Part shown: positions 27,034-34,582 of the stretch, piece by piece | How positions within the stretch are numbered: the first letter of the stretch is position 1 | How the letters are laid out: every line of letters starts with the position of its first letter | Position numbers and translations under genes: made by a program | The notes under the pieces: model-generated | Database searches by the model: none | What the model was told of the DNA's origin: nothing | The model's input: only the letters and a program-made list of their open reading frames with translations | Assembly: GCA_947085425.1 (NCBI GenBank) | Contig: CAMTWK010000002.1 | Location: forward strand, 73,063 to 137,062 | From: UKL13-2 sp947085425 | GTDB taxonomy: Bacteria; Pseudomonadota; Gammaproteobacteria; Burkholderiales; Usitatibacteraceae | DNA length: 64,000 nt | Direction: 5' to 3'

Positions 27034-27173
27034 CAGTTTGTTGAAATTCGTCGCGAGCGAAGGTCAGGCAAGGCGGAAAGCGGCGAAAAACCGGAATGTA
27101 TGCGGTATACATGAGGATTTTGAGCCGCTTGCCAACGCCGCATCACCGAGCGCAGCAGAATTTCAACAAACTG
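27034..27173. repeat. 140-bp inverted-repeat element
   Basis: Bounded by perfect 15-bp inverted ends CAGTTTGTTGAAATT and AATTTCAACAAACTG. The interior contains GAGCGAAGGTCAGGCAAGGCGG and an AATGTATGCGGTATACATG palindrome. I recognise this interior from small dispersed palindromic elements in several proteobacterial genomes. It is the only copy in the window. The short frames that cross it are not genes. Confidence 0.75.
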
Positions 27174-27291
27174 CCAGTTTACTGCGGTGCAACAAATAAT
27201 ACGCCCATTCACGTAAATCAACCTTGAGATCAGTACCGAATCAACCGGCTATATCAACTTATTGACTTGCATCAATTGTCGAGCGATCAAG

Positions 27292-27543
27292 CCTGCATAT
27301 TTCACGGATCGGCTCCAGTCCGCTTGGAAACTGGTGCGTGAAGTTTTATTGCATTTTGTCATCCAATTTGATTTTTATTGAACACGGGACTTTTGCGCTC
27401 GATAACATGCAGCTGAACATGCGCTGTTCCATTCTCTCCCAGTGCTCATTCGCCAAACACGGCTCGCAATGCCGTGGTTGGTCGAACAAAAAATCACACG
27501 CCCATCGACCTACTCTCGAACGCAACCCCGTGAAATATGCAGG
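27292..27543 (+). repeat. 251-bp dispersed element, copy B
   Basis: Same family as copies A and C, 252 bp long, with ends CCTGCATATTTCACGG and its inverse, here flanked by AAG on both outer sides. It stands alone in the leuC-pip gap and does not abut a stop codon. The internal stems are conserved, and one pair changes on both sides relative to copies A and C. An open frame on the minus strand (27346-27576) is not conserved in copy C, so I do not call it a gene. Confidence 0.85.
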
Positions 27544-27627
27544 CTTCGCGCAACCATCCGCCGATAAATGCGTCAATCTCTGCTAATCTGCAACTTGACC
27601 CTCCAACCCGTTCATCAGGCGACACCT

Positions 27628-28608
27628 ATGCACACACCGGCCGGTCAAATACTGCGTACGGACTTTTACCCTCCGATCGAGCCGTATTCGACCGGCACCC
27701 TGGCTCTTGATGAAACCCACACCATGTACTTCGAGCAATCTGGCAACCCGAAGGGTGTGCCGGTGTTGTTTTTGCATGGTGGCCCGGGCTCGGGAGCATC
27801 GCCCTCACATCGACAATTTTTTGATCCGCAGTTTTATCGCATTGTCATATTTGACCAACGCGGCGCGGGTCGCTCAACACCGTTGGGTGAATTAAAAAAC
27901 AACACCACCCCGTTGCTGATTGCGGACATCGAACAATTGCGCGAACAACTTGGCATCAACCGCTGGATCGTATTTGGCGGCTCATGGGGATCAACCCTGG
28001 CGTTGGTCTATGCCGAATTTCATGCCGCCAGAGTCATGGCACTTGTCTTGCGCGGCATTTTTTTGTGTCGCCAGTTTGAAATCGACTGGTTTTTGTACGG
28101 GCTCAAACATATTTTTCCGGAGGCGTGGCACAAACTGGCCGATCATTTACCCGCGCTGGAACGCAACAATATTTTGCGGGCCTACTACGCGCGCATTACC
28201 GATCCAGACCCTGCCATTCATCATCCCGCCGCTCGCCAGTGGAGTATTTACGAGGGATCCTGCTCAACCTTGTTACCCAATGACGCCGTTATTGCCAACT
28301 TTGGCACCGACCGGGTTTCCCTCGGATTGGCGCGGATGGAATCGCACTATTTCATGCACAACATTTTTTTGCCGGTCAATTTTTTGCTCGACAATATTGG
28401 CAAAATTCGCCATATCCCAACGACCATCATTCAGGGACGCTACGACATGGTTTGTCCGATCGTTTCTGCGGATGATTTGGTGCGCACCTTTCCAGAAGCG
28501 GACTATCACATTGTGAATGATGCCGGGCACTCGGCATTTGAGCCGGGGATTCGCGCAAAATTGATCGCCACCATGGAAAAATTAAAAACAAATTTCACCC
28601 ACGCTTAA
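27628..28608 (+). CDS. pip: Prolyl aminopeptidase (iminopeptidase)
   Basis: Alpha/beta hydrolase of peptidase family S33, 326 aa, that removes N-terminal proline from peptides in the cytoplasm. Signatures are the oxyanion loop FLHGGPGSG (about 48-56), DQRGAGRSTP (76-85) and the nucleophile S119 in VFGGSWGSTLAL. The acid and base lie in GRYDMVCP and NDAGHSAFEPG. ATG 27628 gives the family's usual N-terminus; the frame is open from 27568. It fits the peptide-use genes elsewhere in the window. Confidence 0.93.
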   Translation: MHTPAGQILRTDFYPPIEPYSTGTLALDETHTMYFEQSGNPKGVPVLFLHGGPGSGASPSHRQFFDPQFYRIVIFDQRGAGRSTPLGELKNNTTPLLIADIEQLREQLGINRWIVFGGSWGSTLALVYAEFHAARVMALVLRGIFLCRQFEIDWFLYGLKHIFPEAWHKLADHLPALERNNILRAYYARITDPDPAIHHPAARQWSIYEGSCSTLLPNDAVIANFGTDRVSLGLARMESHYFMHNIFLPVNFLLDNIGKIRHIPTTIIQGRYDMVCPIVSADDLVRTFPEADYHIVNDAGHSAFEPGIRAKLIATMEKLKTNFTHA

Positions 28609-28644
28609 CAGCGGTTACGGCGTCCGTCTTCGACTTCACATCCC

Positions 28645-29109
28645 ATGCCAAAATTTTTTAAAGCCGTCCGACTCGACGATTCCGACGACGAGCTGTACCA
28701 GGCAAGTGGCGCCTGTGACGATAACGAGTGGGTGAGTACCGGCGGGTTCGCCGTGTGTGACCTTGCCACAGGCTACCGCTGCGAGCCACGTTGTTATTGT
28801 GATGCGTCGTTTCTTTCCATCACCCGCCGCAACCGGGTCACGCTGGCAGAGGTGGTCGATGTCAGCGAAGCTGATTTGGAAATTTTCAAAGACCAACTCG
28901 CCCAGCATTTGCTGTTTGACTGGAAGGCGCCGGATTTTGAAACCGCCCGTACCATTGCGAAAGAGGAGATTGAATACACCGCCGAAACCGCGTCCGGCTT
29001 TGCAACGGAGGTGTGGGTCACGGTCAAACGATCACCGGGGGCGGACGGCGCGATCGAGGAAAGATACGACCTATACCAACGGCTGTTGGTCGGTGCCCAC
29101 AAGTTGTAA
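28645..29109 (+). CDS. Conserved hypothetical protein, possibly DUF6505-like
   Basis: Soluble protein of 154 aa with no signal peptide or membrane span. It begins MPKFFKAVRLDDSDDELYQ and has a Cys-rich section (GACDDNEW, then FAVCDLATGYRCEPRCYCDASF). The second half is acidic and helical and ends in ERYDLYQRLLVGAHKL. I recall similar small betaproteobacterial proteins annotated with a domain of unknown function, but I am not certain of the family. It lies 36 bp after pip on the same strand and may be co-transcribed. No function is proposed. Confidence 0.75.
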   Translation: MPKFFKAVRLDDSDDELYQASGACDDNEWVSTGGFAVCDLATGYRCEPRCYCDASFLSITRRNRVTLAEVVDVSEADLEIFKDQLAQHLLFDWKAPDFETARTIAKEEIEYTAETASGFATEVWVTVKRSPGADGAIEERYDLYQRLLVGAHKL

Positions 29110-29130
29110 TACCCAGTAACCAAGCCTTTT

Positions 29131-29159
29131 TCAACCGGCCACCGACCGTCGCCGGTTGA
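29131..29159. terminator. Perfect 9-bp hairpin between convergent genes
   Basis: Arms TCAACCGGC and GCCGGTTGA enclose an 11-nt loop. It lies between the plus-strand hypothetical gene and the minus-strand Nudix gene, where a shared terminator is expected. TTTT precedes it and only TTGTT follows, so the intrinsic terminator is weak at best. Confidence 0.45.
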
Positions 29160-29201
29160 TTGTTGCCCACACGGTTACCGCTGCCATTCAGCCACTAAGT
29201 T

Positions 29202-29888
29202 TCAAGCCGAATCTGGCGCCATCAACACCGGTTCCATGTCCCCCCAAGATTCGGCGTGCCCAATCATGCGCGAAAAGGTGATCAACATACCCGCCGTCGC
29301 CCCCCAGATATAACGATGCCCGAATGGAATCGCGTAGTAGCGGCGCATACGCCCCTTATACATGGCCGTCTCCTGGCGGTGGTTTCTTGGATTAAGCAAA
29401 AACGTCGCCGGCACTTCAAAAACTTCCGCCACCTCGCGCACATCGGGTGCATAGTGCAACGGTTCATTGGCCCACGCCAATATCGGTGAAATACGATAAC
29501 CGGTGCCGGTGGTGTAATGTGGCAGAGTGCCAACAATTTCAATTTGTCCGGTATGGATACCGGTCTCCTCGACGGTTTCCCGCAACGCCGTCGCAACGGC
29601 GTCACGATCATTTGGTTCCACCCGGCCGCCGGGAAAACTGATTTGACCGGCGTGTTCCGTTAAGTGCATCGTGCGCTGGGTAAAAACAATGCTCGGAGAC
29701 GCGTGATTGACCACCAACACCAAAACTGCCGCTTCTCTTAACGGCTGATCGGGCGGCACAAATGACAGCGTTTCACCGTCATCGGCAAATTGTCCACGCC
29801 CGCTGGCCACTACCGCGTCGCCGGCACCCAGCCACTGCCGCAGCCGGTCTGGACTGAATGGATTGGCAAGGGTCTCGTTATACTTCAT
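29202..29888 (-). CDS. Nudix CoA pyrophosphatase
   Basis: Protein of 228 aa of the NudL-type Nudix subfamily that hydrolyses coenzyme A or its derivatives to phosphopantetheine and 3',5'-ADP. The subfamily signature LTEHAGQISFPGGRVEP runs straight into the Nudix box with R103, E104, E107 and E108 (ALRETVEETGI). The spacing matches E. coli NudL. It is transcribed convergently with the upstream hypothetical gene and divergently from the zeta-class transferase. Confidence 0.9.
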   Translation of the reverse strand: MKYNETLANPFSPDRLRQWLGAGDAVVASGRGQFADDGETLSFVPPDQPLREAAVLVLVVNHASPSIVFTQRTMHLTEHAGQISFPGGRVEPNDRDAVATALRETVEETGIHTGQIEIVGTLPHYTTGTGYRISPILAWANEPLHYAPDVREVAEVFEVPATFLLNPRNHRQETAMYKGRMRRYYAIPFGHRYIWGATAGMLITFSRMIGHAESWGDMEPVLMAPDSA

Positions 29889-29957
29889 GCTGATTTACCG
29901 ACGATGGTTCGTTTTTCGATTATAAAGAGTGATTGATATCCGGAGCTTGTGACCGCC

Positions 29958-30596
29958 ATGATTGTTTATGACTATTTCCGATCATCCGCATCTTTTCGTC
30001 TGCGTATCGCCCTCAATTTAAAAGGGCTGACGCCAGAACTGCGAAACGTCCACCTTGGCAAAGGAGAGCAAAAATCGACCGAATACAAAGCAGTCAATCC
30101 GCAAGGCCTGGTGCCTTACCTGATTGATGGCGATTTTCGACTATCACAATCGTTGGCGATTATCGAATATCTCGATGACAAGTACCCGCAGCCGCCACTG
30201 CTGCCGGCCAATATAGAGGACCGCGCCGTGGTCAGGCAAATCGCGCAAATGATCGCGTGTGATATTCATCCACTTAACAACGCGCGCGTTCTCACTTATT
30301 TATCAGACGAATTAAAAGTGAGTGACGCAGTCAAAACGACCTGGTACTGCGGCTGGATTCATGATGGTTTTACGGCTATCGAGGCACAGCTGCAAGCGCG
30401 GCCCGTGCAATCAAAATTTTGTGTCGGTGACACCCCCACCATGGCCGATATCTGTTTGATCCCCCAAGTCACCAATGCCAACCGCTTTTCGTGCTCGCTC
30501 GATCAATTTCCGATCATCATGAGTATTTATCATCACGCCATGCAAATGTCGGCGTTTGCGCAGGCGCACCCCTCTAATCATGCCACTGCACCGTAA
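29958..30596 (+). CDS. maiA: Maleylacetoacetate isomerase (zeta-class glutathione S-transferase)
   Basis: Protein of 212 aa that isomerises maleylacetoacetate to fumarylacetoacetate in tyrosine and homogentisate breakdown with glutathione as cofactor. The zeta-class signature YFRSSASFRLRIALNLKG is at the N-terminus; its Ser residues (8, 9 and 11) bind and activate glutathione. VNPQGLVPYLIDGD and LSQSLAIIEYLDDKYP complete the thioredoxin-fold domain. ATG 29958 is preferred to the GTG at 29949 because CGGAG lies only 3 bp before the GTG. No other homogentisate-pathway gene is nearby. Confidence 0.9.
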   Translation: MIVYDYFRSSASFRLRIALNLKGLTPELRNVHLGKGEQKSTEYKAVNPQGLVPYLIDGDFRLSQSLAIIEYLDDKYPQPPLLPANIEDRAVVRQIAQMIACDIHPLNNARVLTYLSDELKVSDAVKTTWYCGWIHDGFTAIEAQLQARPVQSKFCVGDTPTMADICLIPQVTNANRFSCSLDQFPIIMSIYHHAMQMSAFAQAHPSNHATAP

Positions 30597-30635
30597 AAGA
30601 CTGCTGACCCGCTGGTTTTTTGATCGGTTCGGGCG

Positions 30636-31259
30636 ATGACCACTGTTCAGGTGCGACGCGTTCTGGCGCCACTTTTTTGCTGCACCGCCCTCCTCATCGC
30701 GGGCTGCACCAAGACACCACCACTCCAGTACCTCAACAATGAGGCGACCATCCTGGCGTTTGGAGACTCGCTCACATTTGGTACCGGCGCAACCGTCGAA
30801 ACTTCCTACCCGACACAGTTGGCGCAAAAAATCGGCCGCAAAGTGGTACGTGACGGTGTGCCCGGTGAAATTACCGCCGATGGCCTGAAGCGACTCGTTT
30901 TCTCGCTTGATGAGTTTCAGCCGGCACTATTGATTTTGTGCCATGGTGGCAATGATTTTTTGCAAAAACGACCCGAACGGGAAGCGGCTGAAAACCTGCG
31001 CGCAATGGTCAGGGTGGCGCAACAACGCGGCATTGGCGTGGTATTGATTGCCACGCCCAAACCGGGCTTGTTGCCATCGGCACCCGCGTTCTACGCCGAC
31101 ATCGCCAAAGAATTTGGAATACCCATCGACACGGATATATTGCGACAGGTGCTCACTGACAACAGCAAAAAAAGCGATCTGGTCCACCCCAATGCGGCCG
31201 GCTACAAAATGATTGCCGAACGCGTGGCGGAATTACTCAAAAAATCAGGCGCAATTTAA
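30636..31259 (+). CDS. GDSL arylesterase / TesA-like lysophospholipase, predicted lipoprotein
   Basis: SGNH-hydrolase of 207 aa. The four blocks are FGDSLTFGTG with S45, the Gly in VPGEIT, GGNDFLQ, and DLVHPNAAGY with the catalytic D and H. The N-terminus ends in LLIAGC (Cys24), which suggests lipidation, whereas E. coli TesA is a plain periplasmic protein. It would hydrolyse acyl esters or thioesters at the inner or outer membrane. It starts 40 bp after maiA and converges with the small Fur-box gene, leaving only 5 bp between stops. Confidence 0.9.
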   Translation: MTTVQVRRVLAPLFCCTALLIAGCTKTPPLQYLNNEATILAFGDSLTFGTGATVETSYPTQLAQKIGRKVVRDGVPGEITADGLKRLVFSLDEFQPALLILCHGGNDFLQKRPEREAAENLRAMVRVAQQRGIGVVLIATPKPGLLPSAPAFYADIAKEFGIPIDTDILRQVLTDNSKKSDLVHPNAAGYKMIAERVAELLKKSGAI

Positions 31260-31264
31260 CCTGC

Positions 31265-31555
31265 CTAATGTTTCAGTATTGACGGTGGCATCCATGTTTC
31301 GATTGTTTTTTCATTGGTGCGCGCGCGCTCATGCTGATCGGCTTCGGACTCCCAATGCAACGCCAGGCGGCGACACAATCGGCGAAAATTTTCGTCGAAC
31401 GTTTTTAACGCGCTGAGCCATTCGAGGTTTTCGGCGATTTTTCGCAAATAGATTTGGCAACCCGACTGCATGGTGCAACTCATCATACAAAGTGTTGCCC
31501 CCAGCACCGCCTGCGGATCGGCGTCTGCCCCGCGTTCAACATCCAAATAGTCCAT
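31265..31555 (-). CDS. Small unrecognised protein behind a Fur-like box
   Basis: Protein of 96 aa starting at ATG 31555, with GGAG eight bases upstream; an in-frame non-ATG start lies at 31582. It has no signal peptide or membrane span. A Cys/Met-rich part (ATLCMMSCTMQSGCQIYL, about 22-39) is followed by a basic, helical segment rich in Arg and Leu. I do not recognise the family. A perfect 9-bp-arm palindrome of Fur type lies 48 bp upstream, so iron-dependent expression is likely. The Cys pattern could bind a metal or haem, but this is speculation. Confidence 0.7.
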   Translation of the reverse strand: MDYLDVERGADADPQAVLGATLCMMSCTMQSGCQIYLRKIAENLEWLSALKTFDENFRRLCRRLALHWESEADQHERARTNEKTIETWMPPSILKH

Positions 31556-31602
31556 TTTGATCACTCCGTTCGTCAAAACCATGGGTCAATATCCAAGCGC
31601 TT

Positions 31603-31623
31603 AAATGAGAATAGTTCTCATTT
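31603..31623 (-). promoter_or_regulatory. Fur-box-like perfect palindrome
   Basis: Arms AAATGAGAA and TTCTCATTT are separated by TAG. This resembles the GATAATGAGAAT-type half sites of Fur boxes in Pseudomonas and betaproteobacteria. It lies 48-68 bp before the start of the 96-aa gene, the right place for repression by Fur-Fe(II). Confidence 0.7.
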
Positions 31624-31712
31624 GTAAAAACGTCAAGTGATTTATAAACTCTAGCCTGGATGCTTCATTACAAGCATTTACTGCCGGAATGCCCCTCAAT
31701 CAAAGGAGTTTG

Positions 31713-32183
31713 TTACTTGGCGATCGTTTTGTACGCCGCCAATGCTTTTGCCAAATCCTGGTATTCCTCGCATTTTTTTCCGCAAAGTTTTTCGAGTTTA
31801 TCGAGATGAAACTGCGCCTTTTGCGGTTGATTCACCTTCAAATAAGCCATGCCAATGTATTCATGGGCACCGCGATGATTCGGGCTCAAAGTGAGTGCAA
31901 TGTTGTAGTGTCTAAATGAATCATCCATTTTTCCGACCCATCGATAGGCGTAGCCAAGGTAATTGTGGGCATCGGCACTGTCGTTGTTTTTGGCAACGAC
32001 CTTCTGGAAATGCTCGATCGCCTGCGGCCACTTTTTTGCCTCAATGGCTTTTTTTCCCGCGACAAAATTTTTGTCCTCGGCATTTTCAGCCGGTGTCGAG
32101 TCAAAATCCGCCGCCCATCCCACCGTCGGCATCAAGAAAAGCTGTGCAACCAAAAACATCCATAACAATAATTTGCGGACCAT
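31713..32183 (-). CDS. Exported TPR protein
   Basis: Protein of 156 aa with a signal peptide (LLLWMFLVAQLFLMPTVGWAAD) and about three tetratricopeptide repeats (KNFVAGKKAIEAKKWPQAIEHFQKVV, then SADAHNYLGYAYRWVGKMDDSFRHY, then NHRGAHEYIGMAYLKVNQPQKAQFHL). The end has KLCGKKCEEYQDL. ATG 32183 has GGAG six bases upstream; the frame is open further upstream but without signal-peptide character. It probably acts as a periplasmic protein-protein adaptor. The partner is unknown. Confidence 0.85.
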   Translation of the reverse strand: MVRKLLLWMFLVAQLFLMPTVGWAADFDSTPAENAEDKNFVAGKKAIEAKKWPQAIEHFQKVVAKNNDSADAHNYLGYAYRWVGKMDDSFRHYNIALTLSPNHRGAHEYIGMAYLKVNQPQKAQFHLDKLEKLCGKKCEEYQDLAKALAAYKTIAK

Positions 32184-32288
32184 GATGTTCTCCGTATCAT
32201 TAGAAACAATTATTTGAATACCGTCGTTGATGTTACGCTTTCTCCCGCCGCAACATTCACCTCCATCCGACGCCGCCAAAGGATCATC

Positions 32289-33263
32289 ATGAAAGCCGTT
32301 TTATGTAAATCGTACGGTCTTCCCGACACACTGGTCTTGGAAGAAGTTGCCCCCCTTGAAGCCGGCCCCGGTGAAGTGGTCATTGCTGTCAAAGCCTGCG
32401 GGGTGAATTTTCCAGATACGTTGATCATTCAGGGAAAATACCAATTCAAGCCGACCATGCCATTTTCTCCCGGCGCCGAAATTTCCGGCGTCATCGACGC
32501 AATCGGCAGCGGTGTGGACAACTTCGCCGTCGGTGATGCGGTGATCGCGTTTACCGGCTGGGGTGGCTTTGCCGAGCAGGTCAAATGTTTGGCCGCACAA
32601 GCCATGCCCATGCCTGCAGGCATGCCGTTTCCACTCGCTGCGTCGTTTGTATTGACCTATGGCACCACGTATCACGCGCTCAAAGATCGCGCCCAGCTAC
32701 AGCCGGGGGAAACCTTATTGGTGTTGGGTGCGGCGGGGGGTGTGGGTTTGGCGGCGTGTGAAATTGGCAAAGCCATGGGCGCGCGGGTGATCGCGGCCGC
32801 TTCGAGTGACGAAAAACTGGCGATCTGCAAACAACACGGTGCCGATGACACCATTAATTACCGCAGTGGCCCACTGCGTGAACAAATTGACGCCCTTGTG
32901 GGCAAACGGGGAATTGACGTGGTCATCGATCCGGTCGGTGGTGACTATACAGAGCCTGCTGTGCGCGCATTGGCCTGGAAAGGGCGGCATTTGGTGATCG
33001 GTTTTGCGGCAGGCGACATTCCAAAAATTCCTGCCAATCTGACGTTACTAAAAGGTGCGTCCATCATGGGTGTGTTCTGGGGATCGTTTGTCAAAAACGA
33101 ACCCGCCAATCACATGATGAACATGCACGAGTTGATGGCGCTTTTGCAACAAGGCAAATTACAGCCGCTGATATCGGCGACCTACCCACTTGCGCGCGCG
33201 GCCGAGGCCTTAAACGATTTGATCAATCGCAAAGCAGTCGGCAAGATTGTTTTGGTTACTTAG
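32289..33263 (+). CDS. NADPH:quinone oxidoreductase family protein
   Basis: Zinc-free medium-chain dehydrogenase/reductase of 324 aa. The N-terminal GroES-like domain has VKACGVNFPDTLIIQGKYQ and MPFSPGAEISGVI; the nucleotide-binding motif is VLGAAGGVGLAACEIG. The usual zinc ligands are missing, as in quinone oxidoreductases. ATG 32289 has AAGGA six bases upstream. Its last 8 bp overlap the end of the convergent cyclophilin gene. The natural substrate cannot be told from sequence. Confidence 0.9.
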   Translation: MKAVLCKSYGLPDTLVLEEVAPLEAGPGEVVIAVKACGVNFPDTLIIQGKYQFKPTMPFSPGAEISGVIDAIGSGVDNFAVGDAVIAFTGWGGFAEQVKCLAAQAMPMPAGMPFPLAASFVLTYGTTYHALKDRAQLQPGETLLVLGAAGGVGLAACEIGKAMGARVIAAASSDEKLAICKQHGADDTINYRSGPLREQIDALVGKRGIDVVIDPVGGDYTEPAVRALAWKGRHLVIGFAAGDIPKIPANLTLLKGASIMGVFWGSFVKNEPANHMMNMHELMALLQQGKLQPLISATYPLARAAEALNDLINRKAVGKIVLVT

Positions 33264-34296
33264 CAGGTGCACCAACCGAAGGTACCGATGGCGCAACCCG
33301 CACCGCAATCGGCACATTACAAAGCTCGACATGACCTGCTGGTACTTTGAACCAGTTGCCGCCGCGATTGCGCAACGCTTCGACCGCCGATTTGAATAAC
33401 ACCGTGTTGGTGCGCAGCACCTGCAAATTAGTGCGTTCTGCCACGGGCAGATCAACCGCCAATTTGACCGATTTGATCGGCACCATTTCGGCAGGTTTGT
33501 CATAAAACCCGAGCGCCTTGGTGCCGCGCGGCAAGCTCGACAAGAGCGGCATGCCCTGTAACACACGCCCCACCAGCGTGATATTTTTGTCCAGATGACG
33601 CGGCGCATGACCGGTCACCACATACAAAGATGTGCCACTTCCAGAATCGAGTTCGTTGCCCCTGCCAACGCCAAGCGCACCATAACAATGCGCCAGCCAC
33701 ACGGTTGATTTTGCCGGGTCACGACCGGCGTGAAAACCATCGGCAAACCCGACCTCCGGCGCGTAGCCATCGGGGTCCGGCAAACGCTCAAACGCAAACC
33801 GGCCAAACTCGGCCGCTGTCAGCGTGCGGGTAAATTCCGGCTGCATTTTTGCTTTGGCATTTTTCAGCGGGCGCGGATTCTTTTCGTTTGCATCCCCCCA
33901 TTGCACCACGTAGTTATCCTGTGAACGAATAATGGCCAGACCATCAAAATATCCTTCGCGAATCAATGTGCGAATATTTTCCACATGACGTGGTGAAAAC
34001 TGTGGTGCCAATTCCAACACCACCCGCCCACTTGCCAACTCCAGGTAAACGGTTTGGTCCGCGTCCGGCGTGCGCCAATCGGCTGATGATGAGCGGGCAA
34101 GAATTTCACTAAAACTCTCATATTGTTTTACCGGCGCATCGACGTGGGCCACATTGCTGACACCAGCCGCAGTTGGCTTAGACGCAGCGGGTGCCGTCGG
34201 CAAAACAGCGTTGGCTTGGGCTGCCATCGCCAAGCCGGTATGTACAACAATCGACGAGGCGACCGCTGCCACCCAAACAAAGTTGCGATTCTTCAT
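33256..34296 (-). CDS. Exported divergent cyclophilin-type peptidyl-prolyl isomerase
   Basis: Protein of 346 aa with a signal peptide (WVAAVASSIVVHTGLAMAAQ). A cyclophilin domain spans about residues 95-290: VYLELASGRVVLELAPQFSPRHVENI, GYFDGLAIIRSQDNYVVQWGD, and GTSLYVVTGHAPRHLD. It differs from the 2182-2886 enzyme by a long insertion (about 140-190) and by Arg in IIRSQ in place of FHR. A tail of about 60 residues follows. ATG 34296 has AAGGA five bases upstream. Catalytic activity is plausible but not certain. Confidence 0.82.
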   Translation of the reverse strand: MKNRNFVWVAAVASSIVVHTGLAMAAQANAVLPTAPAASKPTAAGVSNVAHVDAPVKQYESFSEILARSSSADWRTPDADQTVYLELASGRVVLELAPQFSPRHVENIRTLIREGYFDGLAIIRSQDNYVVQWGDANEKNPRPLKNAKAKMQPEFTRTLTAAEFGRFAFERLPDPDGYAPEVGFADGFHAGRDPAKSTVWLAHCYGALGVGRGNELDSGSGTSLYVVTGHAPRHLDKNITLVGRVLQGMPLLSSLPRGTKALGFYDKPAEMVPIKSVKLAVDLPVAERTNLQVLRTNTVLFKSAVEALRNRGGNWFKVPAGHVELCNVPIAVRVAPSVPSVGAPAK

Positions 34297-34582
34297 GTTT
34301 TCCTTTTTATTCAACTTTATACAAACCACATCGAATGTTATTGATGAGCAAAAACTGACATAGTGACAAGCAGTTGGTTTTGCATTCATACAACGACCCC
34401 CGTCTTTTTACCTGTTTTTCACCAATCACGCCATGAACCGCCGTAGAATTTTGTGGGCTGCGGACTTGTTTCCGTTCCAAGTTTCGCCGCCTTTTCTCGA
34501 CTTACCATGTCCGTCCGACCAATTGAGTCTGTTTCACACCTGCAAAAAAAACGCTCAACCAACAATACTCACAGGAGCCAAT

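Noticed and set aside
27030..27221. 63-codon frame over the 140-bp inverted-repeat element
   Set aside because: It encodes the repeat itself; such frames recur wherever the repeat occurs.
27346..27576. Minus-strand open frame in element copy B with a similar frame in copy A (18192-18377)
   Set aside because: The same frame has a TGA in copy C, there is no ribosome-binding site, and the conserved parts are the ends and stems.
31651..31700. ATGCTT/AAGCAT hairpin downstream of the exported TPR gene as a terminator
   Set aside because: Only 6 bp of AT-rich stem and no T-run on the minus strand.
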